The position numbers and the translations under genes were made by a program. Below are positions 44,534 through 52,573 of a DNA stretch of 64,000 nt, in pieces. The notes beneath the pieces were generated by a model. The model saw nothing but the letters and a program-made list of their open reading frames with translations, made no database searches and was not told the origin of the DNA. Location of the stretch: NCBI GenBank assembly GCA_027533385.1, contig JAPZUE010000004.1, positions 62,001 to 126,000 on the forward strand, read 5' to 3'. Position 1 is the stretch's first letter. The number at the start of each line of letters is the position of its first letter. The stretch is from Rhizobium sp. (lineage in GTDB: Bacteria > Pseudomonadota > Alphaproteobacteria > Rhizobiales > Rhizobiaceae).

Positions 44534-45507
44534 TTCGTCACCACGACATCACCGGCTGCGAGGCCGGACAGGATCTCGATCTTGGGGGCGCCCTCGAACT
44601 CGATGGCTTCGCCGGCGACCACAGCGCGTTCGACAACGGCTTCACCTTCCCGGACCGCGACGAAGTCGATACCGGCGCGGTTGGTCAGGCTTGTGGCAGG
44701 GACCAGCAGCGCCTGGCGCGCGCCGACCGGCAGTTCAACCAGAACGCGGGCTGCGACGAAATCGGTGTCGAGACCCTCGACCTCGACATCTGCCGTCACA
44801 CGACCGCCTTCGATCTGCGGATAGATCTTCACCAGTTCGCCTTGCAGCTTTTCGCCTGCGGCCTCGATGCGGATCGGTGTGCCTTGCGAGAGTTCATGGG
44901 CGTGGCGTTCCGGGATTGCGAGCCGCAGGAAGAAGCCGCCGCCGGCGATGGTGGCAACTGTTTCTCCGGCCATCACGACTGCGTCGCGCGTTACGGGAAC
45001 GGCAATGACACGGCCGTCGGAGGGTGCGATCACGGCACCTTCGGAAGCCTGCTGGACCAGAACCGAGCGCTGGGCTTCGGCCTGACGGACCTGGTTGGTG
45101 ATGACGTCGAGCTGGGTTCTCAGCTGATCGAGACGCTGGGTGCTTGCCGCACCGCTGCGAACCAGGCGATCGGCGCGGTCGAGCTCCACCTCGGCATCCT
45201 TCATCGAGGCTTTGAGGCCCTGGAGCTGCGCATCGACTGCCTTGATCTGGAAGTCGATCTTGTCGTCCTTGACCTCGGCGATCACGTCGCCGGCCTTGAC
45301 GATGTCACCCTCGGTGACGGCAAGCCGGACCAGGGTGCCGCCCAGCCGGGCGCGAGCGAGGATGCTGTTGCGCGGCTGGATCTGGCCATAGACCGCCTTC
45401 ATCTCCGGAATGTTGACTGTCGCGGGCTTCAGATCCGTCGCCTGGGCGGCAGTCAGTCCGGCGGTCGTCATGGCGGCGAACAGAGTGATGAAGGCGGTTT
45501 TTTGCAT
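44530..45507 (-). CDS. RND efflux periplasmic adaptor (membrane fusion protein)
   Basis: A 325-aa MFP with a signal peptide (MQKTAFITLFAAMTTAGLTAAQA), a short coiled coil (LQGLKASMKDAEVELDRADRL...), flanking lipoyl halves (EGDIVKAGDVIAEV and GAVIAPSDGRVIAVPVTRDAVVMAGETVATI) and a beta-barrel. It links the pump at 41288 to an outer-membrane channel encoded elsewhere. It lies 11 nt after the DUF2892 gene and overlaps the pump gene by 4 nt, forming a three-gene operon. No lipobox Cys is seen, so it is likely a soluble or signal-cleaved adaptor. Confidence 0.93.
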   Translation of the reverse strand: MQKTAFITLFAAMTTAGLTAAQATDLKPATVNIPEMKAVYGQIQPRNSILARARLGGTLVRLAVTEGDIVKAGDVIAEVKDDKIDFQIKAVDAQLQGLKASMKDAEVELDRADRLVRSGAASTQRLDQLRTQLDVITNQVRQAEAQRSVLVQQASEGAVIAPSDGRVIAVPVTRDAVVMAGETVATIAGGGFFLRLAIPERHAHELSQGTPIRIEAAGEKLQGELVKIYPQIEGGRVTADVEVEGLDTDFVAARVLVELPVGARQALLVPATSLTNRAGIDFVAVREGEAVVERAVVAGEAIEFEGAPKIEILSGLAAGDVVVTK

Positions 45508-45518
45508 GGTGAGGTTCC

Positions 45519-45719
45519 TCAGAATGCCGTGCCGGGACGCAGGCCCAGCTTGCGGAAAATCATGGCTGCCGGGCAGAAGCCGGTGAAGGCCGACTGGATC
45601 ATGTTCACGCCGATGAAGGCCGTGAACCAGACGAAGCCCGGATGCACGAGATGGGTGAGCAGCAGGGACAAGAGGACCATGAAGCCGGCGAAGAGAAGAA
45701 CGGCGCGATCGATCGACAT
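45519..45719 (-). CDS. DUF2892 (YgaP-type transmembrane domain) small membrane protein
   Basis: A 66-aa protein made of one hydrophobic hairpin (AVLLFAGFMVLLSLLLTHLV and FVWFTAFIGVNMIQSAFTGFCPAAMI). The motif GFCPAAMIFRKLGLRPG is typical of DUF2892, the membrane half of the rhodanese YgaP, often found in sulfur-stress operons. It has AAGGAG 6 nt before the ATG. It is the first gene of the efflux operon, and the TACG/CGTA palindrome at 45744-45757 sits directly upstream. A role in sulfur or thiol stress is inferred from family and context. Confidence 0.9.
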   Translation of the reverse strand: MSIDRAVLLFAGFMVLLSLLLTHLVHPGFVWFTAFIGVNMIQSAFTGFCPAAMIFRKLGLRPGTAF

Positions 45720-45743
45720 GTTTATCTCCTTAATTTACATATC

Positions 45744-45758
45744 TACGATAATACGTAT
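45744..45758 (-). promoter_or_regulatory. Candidate BigR-type operator before the DUF2892-efflux operon
   Basis: An AT-rich element with TACG (45744-45747) and CGTA (45754-45757) arms, overlapping the perfect palindrome ATACGTAT (45751-45758), lies 25 nt upstream of the DUF2892 ATG. It shares the TACGA/CGTA half-sites with the palindrome before the repressor gene at 46142-46156. BigR-family repressors are known to bind AT-rich palindromes overlapping promoters; that this one does so is inferred. Confidence 0.6.
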
Positions 45759-45820
45759 ATATTAGGCAACCGAATGTCAAGCCGTGGAGGCTGGCTTGGG
45801 CACGGCCTAGGATTACGCTT

Positions 45821-46138
45821 TCAGACGACGCAGTCGGATGTCTTGCAGAAGCTGTTGTAGAGCGTGCCGATCACGGCGCGCGCAGGTTCGCTTTCGATGC
45901 GGTACCAGATGGTCTGGCCGTCGCGTCGTCCGGCGATGATCTTTTCCCGGCGCAGCAGTGCCAGGTGCTGGGAGACCGTGCTGTCGCGAATGCCGAGGAA
46001 TTCCGCCAGTTGTCCGACAGAATGCTCCCCATCCGCGAGGCGGCACAGGATCAACAGCCGGTATCGGTTCGATAGCGACTTCAGGAGTTCGCTGGCCATG
46101 TCGGCGCCAGCCTTCATCTGTTCTGGATCAATCTTCAT
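45821..46138 (-). CDS. bigR: ArsR-family repressor, BigR/SqrR type
   Basis: A 105-aa winged-helix repressor, N-terminal MKIDPEQMKAGADMASELLKSLSN, HTH FLGIRDSTVSQHLALLRREKI and wing GRRDGQTIWYRI. Cys32 (LLILCRLADGEHS) and Cys98 (YNSFCK) match the two Cys that in BigR/SqrR form a persulfide-responsive link; Cys103 is extra. In Rhodobacter, SqrR controls sulfide-dependent photosynthesis genes. The upstream frame in this direction has no ribosome site before the chosen ATG at 46136-46138, so the message may be leaderless or weakly translated. It is divergent from the DUF442 gene across a shared palindrome. Confidence 0.88.
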   Translation of the reverse strand: MKIDPEQMKAGADMASELLKSLSNRYRLLILCRLADGEHSVGQLAEFLGIRDSTVSQHLALLRREKIIAGRRDGQTIWYRIESEPARAVIGTLYNSFCKTSDCVV

Positions 46139-46141
46139 AGA

Positions 46142-46156
46142 TACGAATATATCGTA
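46142..46156. promoter_or_regulatory. Candidate BigR operator between bigR and the DUF442 gene
   Basis: The perfect inverted repeat TACGA-ATATA-TCGTA lies 4 nt before the bigR ATG. It suggests autoregulation and control of the divergent DUF442 gene. The remaining roughly 100 nt of the gap are AT-rich (TATATAATAAATTATAT near 46202-46219), with a small CCGCCATCTGGCGG hairpin before the DUF442 gene. No -35/-10 pair at normal spacing could be fixed. Confidence 0.65.
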
Positions 46157-46265
46157 GAAATAGTCTCTGGCAAGTGTTGACAAGGACCCATAGGTTACAA
46201 ATATATAATAAATTATATGTTTTTTCCCGCCATCTGGCGGCCTTGTCTCGGCGAAGGAGCCGCTC

Positions 46266-46601
46266 ATGAGTATTCGCAGCATCGATCCCAGCTTCCATGT
46301 CACTGGGCAGATTGCGCCATCGCAAGTTCCTGACATTGCGGGGCTCGGCTTCAAGACCCTGGTCTGCATGCGGCCCGACAAGGAGGGGTTCCTGCAGCCT
46401 CCATTCGAGCAGATTGCCGATGCGGCGCGGGCTGCGGGGATCGACGCACATTACATTCCGGTCGTTCCAGGGCAGCTTTCCCTAGAGCAGGCGCAGCGCC
46501 TCAAGGGTATCCTCTCCGGGCAAACCGGGCCTATTCTCGCCTATTGCGCTTCCGGACAGCGTTGCGCCGCTGCCTACGAAATGGCGAAGCGGGTGCCATA
46601 G
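46266..46601 (+). CDS. DUF442/TIGR01244 phosphatase-like protein (BLH N-terminal domain)
   Basis: A 111-aa stand-alone DUF442 domain with a PTP-like loop, ILAYCASGQRCAAA (C-x4-R). In Blh proteins of the BigR regulon, this domain is fused to a metallo-beta-lactamase persulfide dioxygenase; here it is alone, and no dioxygenase lies next to it. It is divergent from bigR and likely under its control. The function in sulfide or persulfide detoxification is inferred from family. GGAG precedes the ATG by 8 nt. Confidence 0.87.
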   Translation: MSIRSIDPSFHVTGQIAPSQVPDIAGLGFKTLVCMRPDKEGFLQPPFEQIADAARAAGIDAHYIPVVPGQLSLEQAQRLKGILSGQTGPILAYCASGQRCAAAYEMAKRVP

Positions 46602-46726
46602 GTACGAGGCTCCCGCGTTGGGATGATGATCAGACGCGTCTTGAATTAGAAAGAACTGCAAGATTTAACAATCGACGCCGCAAGTGATTTCGAATCTTAA
46701 TGGCGACCTCGTGTGGAGCGGAGCCG

Positions 46727-47614
46727 ATGGATCAGTTGCGTGTCGCATTCAGCCGGGATCGATTGCCTGTTCATCCGGGGATCGAAAAGCTTTTAGCGCA
46801 TCCCGTTTGGCAGATAGCTGATCGTCTCGTCATCAATCCCGCCTTCGACGCGGCAATGCTCTCCTATTGTCGAAGGATGGTGGAACCGAGCGCCTTCACG
46901 TGGCCGGCCAACAAGATCTTCGCCCAGAAGATGCGCTACATCACCTGTTATACGCTCATCGGTCTCTATGCACTCTACGAGAAGCAACAGGGGCCGGCGC
47001 CGACGATGACGCTGCTGCAGTCGCTCGTTCCCGGCAGCTCGCGGCAGGTCAGCGATCTGATGGCGGGGTTGAAGGCAGGCGGCTATGTCGTTGCCGAACA
47101 GAATGCGCAGGACCGGCGCGAGATCCGGCTGCGGCCGACCCAGGCGCTGGTGTTGGAAATCGCTCGCTCGCCGCTCGCCTTTGTCGCCGCTTCCGCGATG
47201 CTGGAACCACATCAGCATTTTGAGACCCTGATCGCCGATCCCGAGCGCATCAGCGGGCTGATCGGGCGGTCGATGGTTTCTGTCCAGTCGATCGATATCC
47301 TGTTCACGCCCTTCGAGACGGTGGTCGACTTCACAGGCCGAGACAGCGGCTATCTGATGCTCTGTGCGTTGATGGGATCGCATCTGGCCCAGGTGCGAGG
47401 CGAAAGCTGGAGCTTGCCGCTGACCTATGATGCGCTGTCGCAGCGCTTCAAGGTGTCTCGTCAGCACGTAGGCAACGTCTTGTCGATCGTGACCGGACGC
47501 GATCTCGTGACACTGCAGGGGGGCCGCATCGTTGATGTCGATCCACGCCTTTCGATCGAATTCTCCTGGTGGAGTGCCGGCCAGATGGCCCATTTCACCA
47601 TGCTCGCCCCGTGA
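46727..47614 (+). CDS. Tandem winged-helix transcriptional regulator, family not identified
   Basis: A 295-aa soluble protein with two DNA-binding-type regions. The first, near residues 95-150, is MarR-like: LVPGSSRQVSDLMAGLKAGGYVVAEQNAQDRREIRLRPTQ, including a wing. The second, near 245-285, is Crp-like: LTYDALSQRFKVSRQHVGNVLSIVTGRDLV. The central part shows no recognised sensor. The ATG at 46727 has GGAG 8 nt upstream and is preferred over an ATG 27 nt earlier. It could regulate the neighbouring polysaccharide locus or cheW; this is position-based inference. Both neighbours are separated from it by intergenic gaps. Confidence 0.78.
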   Translation: MDQLRVAFSRDRLPVHPGIEKLLAHPVWQIADRLVINPAFDAAMLSYCRRMVEPSAFTWPANKIFAQKMRYITCYTLIGLYALYEKQQGPAPTMTLLQSLVPGSSRQVSDLMAGLKAGGYVVAEQNAQDRREIRLRPTQALVLEIARSPLAFVAASAMLEPHQHFETLIADPERISGLIGRSMVSVQSIDILFTPFETVVDFTGRDSGYLMLCALMGSHLAQVRGESWSLPLTYDALSQRFKVSRQHVGNVLSIVTGRDLVTLQGGRIVDVDPRLSIEFSWWSAGQMAHFTMLAP

Positions 47615-47699
47615 CACAGACGGGCACACCGACAGCTGTGAATTCTCCCGGTTGATTTAGATCTTCTTTAATTTCTGGTGGGCTAAATTGATTCGGAGT

Positions 47700-47732
47700 G
47701 CAGAGCCCGGCTCTGCGGCCGGCTTTCCGGTC
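47700..47732 (+). other. Paired hairpins in the cheW leader
   Basis: GCAGAG (47700-47705) pairs with CTCTGC (47711-47716), and GGCCGG pairs with CCGGTC (one G-U) just after. They lie in the 171-nt gap between the regulator and cheW, about 55 nt before the cheW ribosome site. No T-run follows, so this is not a clear terminator. Purpose unknown. Confidence 0.4.
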
Positions 47733-47785
47733 AACAGTGTGACAAAGCGCCAGCCGACGTAGGCTTGCCGCAGGAGGAAACGCAG

Positions 47786-48256
47786 ATGAATACGACGTCG
47801 AATGCCGCCGATGCCCTCGAAATCATCGCCTTCCGGCTCCACCAGCAGGAATTCTGCGTCAAGACGACATCGATCCGGGAAATTCGAGGCTGGGCGCCCG
47901 TGACGCCGATTCCGCATTCCCCTTACGAAGTTCTCGGCGTGATGAACCTGCGCGGTACGGTCATCCCGATCGTTGATCTCGCAGTGAAGCTCGGCATGCC
48001 GGCCGCACAGGCGACCGAACGCAGCGCCGTTGTGGTCACCGAGGTCAACGGCATGACCGTCGGTTTGCTGGTTGATGGCGTTTCGGACATCCTGACCGTA
48101 TCGGGCAGCACGCTGCAGCCGCTGCCTGCTGCTACCGGCCCGAGCGCTGCCTTTTCGGATGGCATCATCGCGCATGAGAAGAGCATGATCTGCTTCCTCA
48201 GCCTTGAGCGCATGTTCGGCGAAGACGATCCATCGTCCTGGGGCATGGCTGCCTGA
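47786..48256 (+). CDS. cheW: CheW-like chemotaxis coupling protein
   Basis: A 156-aa CheW domain with the signatures FRLHQQEFCVKTTSIREIRGW, VLGVMNLRGTVIPIVDLAVKLG and VGLLVDGVSDIL. CheW proteins connect methyl-accepting receptors to CheA. No cheA, cheY or receptor gene is nearby, so this is an orphan coupling protein. The ATG at 47786 has AGGAGG 8 nt upstream. The C-terminal tail MFGEDDPSSWGMAA is short. Another role, for example in a non-flagellar signalling array, is possible. Confidence 0.93.
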   Translation: MNTTSNAADALEIIAFRLHQQEFCVKTTSIREIRGWAPVTPIPHSPYEVLGVMNLRGTVIPIVDLAVKLGMPAAQATERSAVVVTEVNGMTVGLLVDGVSDILTVSGSTLQPLPAATGPSAAFSDGIIAHEKSMICFLSLERMFGEDDPSSWGMAA

Positions 48257-48476
48257 CCAATCGTCCGGGGTGCGAAGGATCGGAGGCTTTCCGCTCTTTG
48301 GCACCCGCTTCCGTCTTCCTCATACTTTGTTTGCCATTGCTCGCGAAAGAGTTGCGCCGAAGGGGCGCCGCTCACGGAGAATTGCGACTTTTTTAAGTGT
48401 TTGAGCCCAGCTTCAGTGGCGAACGGCTTCCGCAATTCCCATGTTTGTAGCAGGATGTCGTCAGAGGAGCACCGAG

Positions 48477-48701
48477 GTGACGCAGTCCCCGCAAAACCTG
48501 ACAGAAGACCTTCTGAACCGTCTCGGCGATGCATTGGCCGGAACCCACGGTCGTGCGCTGTCGCTCGACGCCGTGAAGTCGCTTGTCCAGCTCGAGGTCC
48601 AGGACTGGAACATCGACCGTTGTCCCGAGGACGGCCATGCCGGAGCTGCCCGCGCGGAGCAGCCCCTGATCGGGCATCGTATCCGGCTTTCGTCGGACTA
48701 A
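48477..48701 (+). CDS. Hypothetical small protein
   Basis: A 74-aa frame starts at GTG (48477) with GGAG 8 nt upstream. It has no signal or membrane segment; the N-terminal 40 residues (NLTEDLLNRLGDALAGTHGRALSLDAVKSLVQLEVQDWNID) look helical, and the tail is polar. It is convergent with the algL-like gene, with 6 nt between stop codons and no terminator. The 220-nt gap between cheW and this gene shows no other gene. No family is recognised. Confidence 0.5.
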   Translation: MTQSPQNLTEDLLNRLGDALAGTHGRALSLDAVKSLVQLEVQDWNIDRCPEDGHAGAARAEQPLIGHRIRLSSD

Positions 48702-48707
48702 GGGCAA

Positions 48708-49796
48708 TCAGTTCTGTGCCGTAATCGAGCAGCTGATGCGCTGGCCCTCGTAGAGTCTCGTCTGGTTGCCGCCTAGCTTCGAGTTGGTCAGAGGCCTGAG
48801 CGACGAAAACGCCTGCTGCATTTCCCCATCGTTTGTCAGCGCCACATAGGGCTCCAGCCAGGCGATCGCCGAGAGGTTGTTCTTCAGGCCAGGCTTGATC
48901 GTCTGGCTCTTGCCATTGATCTTCTGAACGATCTTCGGGTCCTTGACCGCAGCAATCGAAAAGCGGGCCATGGTCTTCAGCTTCTCCAGATCCGCGCCTC
49001 CCTTGCCATAGCCTGCCGCACAGGTCCGGGCCACTGATGTCACCAGCGGGCTCATGGCATGCAGCTGATAATGCAGGGCGTATCGCTGGCGGTTCATCTC
49101 CAGCGGCAGGCTGCCATCCGGCGCGGCATTAGTGATCATCGTGTTGTTGCTCAGGATGGACCATTCGACGAGGCCCCGGTCACGGTTCAGAATGCCCACC
49201 TCGCCGACGGCCATACTGGCCCATGCCCGCAAATTGTTGCGGGCGGCACCCTTGGTCGCCTCGTTTTCGAAGAAGTAGACGATCTCCTGGGCGCGTTTCT
49301 GCAGCCATTTCTCGATGATGCGCTCACGATCGTGCAGACCCGGGACCTGATCGCGGCTTTCGGCGTAGAGGATCGCAAGCCCGCCGATCCGTGAGGGCAC
49401 GGAGAGCTTGGCGTTGAAGGTTCGCATGTCGTTCAGCGCGTCGGCCCTGGCCCAGGTGAAGATCGAGTCCACCACGCAGCGCTGGTAGGCCCGTCGGGTC
49501 GCAACGTCCCTTTCTGACTGAGCCTTGGATACGATCTTGGCGAGGTTCTGGATGAACTGATCGATCGGTTTCAGGGCCTTGGTGACAGCGGCGTCCGATT
49601 CTTCATCGATATCCGAGCGGGATTTGGACTCGGCTTCATAGCGACTGCCGAAGCCGAGGCTCATGACCGGCGTCGGTGTCTTGAAGCAGGTGTCCTCGGC
49701 CGCCTTGGCGGCCGGTGTGGTGGCCAAGGCGGCGGTGATTGCGAGCAGCGAGGCTGCGACGTGGCGGTTCAAAGTCCATCTTGTGCGATCGGCCAA
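48708..49796 (-). CDS. algL: AlgL-like alginate lyase family protein with altered catalytic motif
   Basis: A 362-aa protein with a signal peptide (ASLLAITAALATTPAAKAA) and the PL5 fold pattern: a two-Cys N-terminal part, ARADAL, FFENEATKGAARNNLRAWASM, and LPLEMNRQRYALHYQLHAMSPLV. Known AlgL enzymes have NNH in the first motif, with His as a catalytic residue. Here residues 187-189 are NNL, while the downstream Arg and Tyr (RQRYALHY) are kept. So it may be a weak or inactive lyase kept for its structural role in export. The start is a TTG with GGAGGG 7 nt upstream, 3 nt after the stop of the upstream gene. It is the last gene of the operon. Confidence 0.88.
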   Translation of the reverse strand: MADRTRWTLNRHVAASLLAITAALATTPAAKAAEDTCFKTPTPVMSLGFGSRYEAESKSRSDIDEESDAAVTKALKPIDQFIQNLAKIVSKAQSERDVATRRAYQRCVVDSIFTWARADALNDMRTFNAKLSVPSRIGGLAILYAESRDQVPGLHDRERIIEKWLQKRAQEIVYFFENEATKGAARNNLRAWASMAVGEVGILNRDRGLVEWSILSNNTMITNAAPDGSLPLEMNRQRYALHYQLHAMSPLVTSVARTCAAGYGKGGADLEKLKTMARFSIAAVKDPKIVQKINGKSQTIKPGLKNNLSAIAWLEPYVALTNDGEMQQAFSSLRPLTNSKLGGNQTRLYEGQRISCSITAQN

Positions 49797-49799
49797 TGA

Positions 49800-52547
49800 T
49801 CAACCCTCCGTTCCTGCGTTGTTGAGCTTCAGGACCTGGGTGGCGGCGGGATAGCCTGCTTCTGCGGCCTTTGCCATCCAGGCTTGTGCGTCGTTCAGGG
49901 CCGGGCGCGTGCCCAGTCCATAGGCGTAGGATTGCGACAGGAGGAACATCGCCTCCGCGTCGCCGGCTTCCGCCGCCTTCTTCAGCCAGGTGAAGGAGGC
50001 GAGGATAGACTTGCTGTCATTCGCGGTATCGCGAAGGCGCTTCGCCACTTCGCGCATGGCGACGGGCTGACCAGTCTCGGCGGACTTTCTGTAGAGCCCG
50101 TCGACATCGATGCGCTTGGATACCTGAACCCGGATTTCCGGCTTCATGTTGGCCAGCATAAGGAGTTTTTCGGGCACGCTTTCGAGGTCGGAACGCTGCA
50201 CAAGGTCGACGAATATATCGCTCGCCATTTTCGGGTCGTAGCTGGCGCTCGCATTGTTGGCGTAATGCTTGACGAGACGATAGAACGCTGCCGGCTCACC
50301 GGCGGCGCGGGCTTCCTGGTAGAGCGCCAGCGCACGCTGCTCGGTGTCACGGCGCCCAAGAGCCAGATACACGTCGGCGATCTTCACCTTGCGCCAGGCA
50401 TCGTCGTTTGCAATGTGCGTCGCAATCGACAGCCAGCGCTCGGCATCCTGCCGGTGATAGCGAATGGCGAATTCGGCGAGAGACATCGTGTCGTCGTAGT
50501 CGCAGCGCTGGGTGCTGATCGCCTTCTTGTAGAGACGGGTCCGTTCTTCGACATCGGCTGCATTCTCCGCGAGGAGAAGCTGGGCCGACATGTCGCCGCG
50601 CTCACGCATGACATCTCCGAAACGGGCGAGCGGCGATGACAACGGATCCATGTCCGGCCCTTCCAGCTCCTGCAGAAGGCGGACGGCCCGGCCCGAACCG
50701 GTTTCGGCCAGCGGATGGAGGATTTCCTTCGCGAGAGCCACGCTTTCGGTGTCTGTGGCATAGTTGTTGACCAGGAAGCGCGCGAAGCTCAGGCCGGCAT
50801 CGACGGTCATGCCTTCGCCGCTCATCTGGATGCTGCGCTTTGCATCGTTGATGCGGCCCTTTTCAAGGTTCTGCTTGAATTCGAGCAGGGCGGCCTCGAC
50901 GGTCGCACCGCGCCTCACCTCGGCGCGCTCGGCCCAGAATTTCAGGACCTGATCGGAATACCCGGCGGCCTTCAGATAACGCTGGTAGAGGGCGAGCGCG
51001 CTGGCCCGACCATAGAGTGCCTGGGTCTGGATTGCGGCGATGACCATGGGGTCCTTCAGTGCCGGCAGCTGGTCGATCTGTTCGGGGGCGAGTTCGAGTG
51101 TCTTGTTGCCCGCGCCTGCCTCGATGGTCGCCCAATAGTCTGCGGCCTCGGTGTTGGGGCCTGATGGATCCATGCAGAGATAAACGCGCTGGAGCTTGGC
51201 GATGGCGTTGATTTCGCCGTTGATGTGGATGGCCTCGGACAGAAGATCGGTCGAGCGGGCAATGGTTTTCGACGACAGGTCCTCGCGCAGCAGGAGTTCG
51301 GCGAGGTCGATGCCCCCTTCGATGTCACCGCGTTTCACGGCCTCCTCCAGAAGGGGTTTGACTTCCGGCGCCGATTTCCAGATGCCGTCGCGTGCCTGGA
51401 TGACGCGGGCGAGGCGGGTAAAGGCCCATGGTGGCGGGTCGTTGCGGGTGATCAGGCGGCGCAGCAGGTCCTCATAGGCCGCTGCATCAGTCGGAGAGGT
51501 TTCCTTGGTCTGCTCAAGAAGCTGTGCCTGCTTGATGAGGCCGGCCTGGTTCCCGCCGGCCTCGGCCTGGCGGAAATACTCGAATGCCTTTTCGCGGTCA
51601 CGCGGCAGGAGTGCGCCCTCGGCGTAGAGACGTCCCATTTCCAGGATGGCTGCCATGTTGCCGCCGTCGGCTGCCTTCTTCAGGTACTTCAGCAGGACTT
51701 CGTTGTCCTTGACGATCTTCTCGCTCAGCAGGTTCATTTCTGCGACTTCCCAGGCCGCAGCCGTGTCCCCGAGGTCGGCTGCGAAGCGGTACCAGGCCAT
51801 GCTGAGCGCAGGATCCTTCACGACGACCTCGCCATTGTCGTATTCGCGGGCCACGCGGCTGATGCGGTCGCAGATCCCTTCGTCGAGCACACCGACCAGC
51901 GAGCCGAAGGCCATGTTGACTGCAAGCTCCGGCTCGATCTCCCATCCGTCCACGGTCTCGCCGTTCTTGGTCAGACGGGCGAGGTCCAGGATCGCATCGG
52001 CATTGCCGCCATAGGCTGCCTGGACCTTCATCTGGAGGCCCGCTCCCTTGTTCTGAGCGATGCCCCGACCGTCGATCAGATAGTCGGCAAGGGTGTTGAG
52101 AGATCCTGCCGGATGGCCTCCGGTGTCGATCAGCGTCTGTACGAGACCTTCATCGCGCACCTTGTCGCTCTCGCCCTTGGCCAGCATCAGCTTCACCCGG
52201 TCGAAGAGGGCGTCAGTCTCGCCATAGTCCTTCTTCACCGTCGGCATCAGTTCCTGAATTCTGGTGATGATCGGCTCGAAGCGGCGTGCATCGAGATCCC
52301 GCATGCGGTTCATGTCGCGGGTGATGGCGAAGGTCGCGCGTTTGGGCAGAGCCTTCCGGTCCCAGGCGCCCCATTCGGCGATCATGTCCTCGTCGCGGAC
52401 CCGCGGCGAGCAGACGGCAGACTTCGGCAGTTCGACGTCCGGTGGTGCAAACCGGACGTCTATAGTGGCCGTGCGCCCTGGTGTTCCGGCGGCCATCGTC
52501 ATTACGCCTGCCATCAGCAGCGATTTCGCCATTCTTGCAATCGTCAT
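49800..52547 (-). CDS. Large Sel1/TPR-repeat secreted protein of the alginate-type operon
   Basis: A 915-aa protein with an N-terminal hydrophobic signal (MAKSLLMAGVMTMAAGTPG) and many Sel1-like repeats, for example AAAWEVAEMNLLS, AAILEMGRLYAEGALLPRD and AEAMFLLSQSYAYGLGTRP. The repeats span most of the length. AlgK of Pseudomonas, the scaffold lipoprotein of alginate export, is built of the same repeats but has about half this length and carries a lipobox Cys; no such Cys is seen here. It may be the functional replacement of AlgK. The start ATG has GGAGG 6 nt upstream. It lies between algF and algL. Confidence 0.88.
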   Translation of the reverse strand: MTIARMAKSLLMAGVMTMAAGTPGRTATIDVRFAPPDVELPKSAVCSPRVRDEDMIAEWGAWDRKALPKRATFAITRDMNRMRDLDARRFEPIITRIQELMPTVKKDYGETDALFDRVKLMLAKGESDKVRDEGLVQTLIDTGGHPAGSLNTLADYLIDGRGIAQNKGAGLQMKVQAAYGGNADAILDLARLTKNGETVDGWEIEPELAVNMAFGSLVGVLDEGICDRISRVAREYDNGEVVVKDPALSMAWYRFAADLGDTAAAWEVAEMNLLSEKIVKDNEVLLKYLKKAADGGNMAAILEMGRLYAEGALLPRDREKAFEYFRQAEAGGNQAGLIKQAQLLEQTKETSPTDAAAYEDLLRRLITRNDPPPWAFTRLARVIQARDGIWKSAPEVKPLLEEAVKRGDIEGGIDLAELLLREDLSSKTIARSTDLLSEAIHINGEINAIAKLQRVYLCMDPSGPNTEAADYWATIEAGAGNKTLELAPEQIDQLPALKDPMVIAAIQTQALYGRASALALYQRYLKAAGYSDQVLKFWAERAEVRRGATVEAALLEFKQNLEKGRINDAKRSIQMSGEGMTVDAGLSFARFLVNNYATDTESVALAKEILHPLAETGSGRAVRLLQELEGPDMDPLSSPLARFGDVMRERGDMSAQLLLAENAADVEERTRLYKKAISTQRCDYDDTMSLAEFAIRYHRQDAERWLSIATHIANDDAWRKVKIADVYLALGRRDTEQRALALYQEARAAGEPAAFYRLVKHYANNASASYDPKMASDIFVDLVQRSDLESVPEKLLMLANMKPEIRVQVSKRIDVDGLYRKSAETGQPVAMREVAKRLRDTANDSKSILASFTWLKKAAEAGDAEAMFLLSQSYAYGLGTRPALNDAQAWMAKAAEAGYPAATQVLKLNNAGTEG

Positions 52548-52573
52548 GATAAACCTCCGGAACCTGTCTTCAA

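Noticed and set aside
46176..46193. Possible PpsR box upstream of the DUF442 gene
   Set aside because: It has a TGT half but ends in ATA instead of ACA, the spacer lacks the usual symmetric AT-rich arms, and no photosynthesis gene follows.
49800..52547. Calling the 915-aa gene algE or algK
   Set aside because: It has helical Sel1 repeats rather than beta-barrel strands, so not AlgE. It is about twice AlgK length and lacks a lipobox, so the AlgK symbol was not given.
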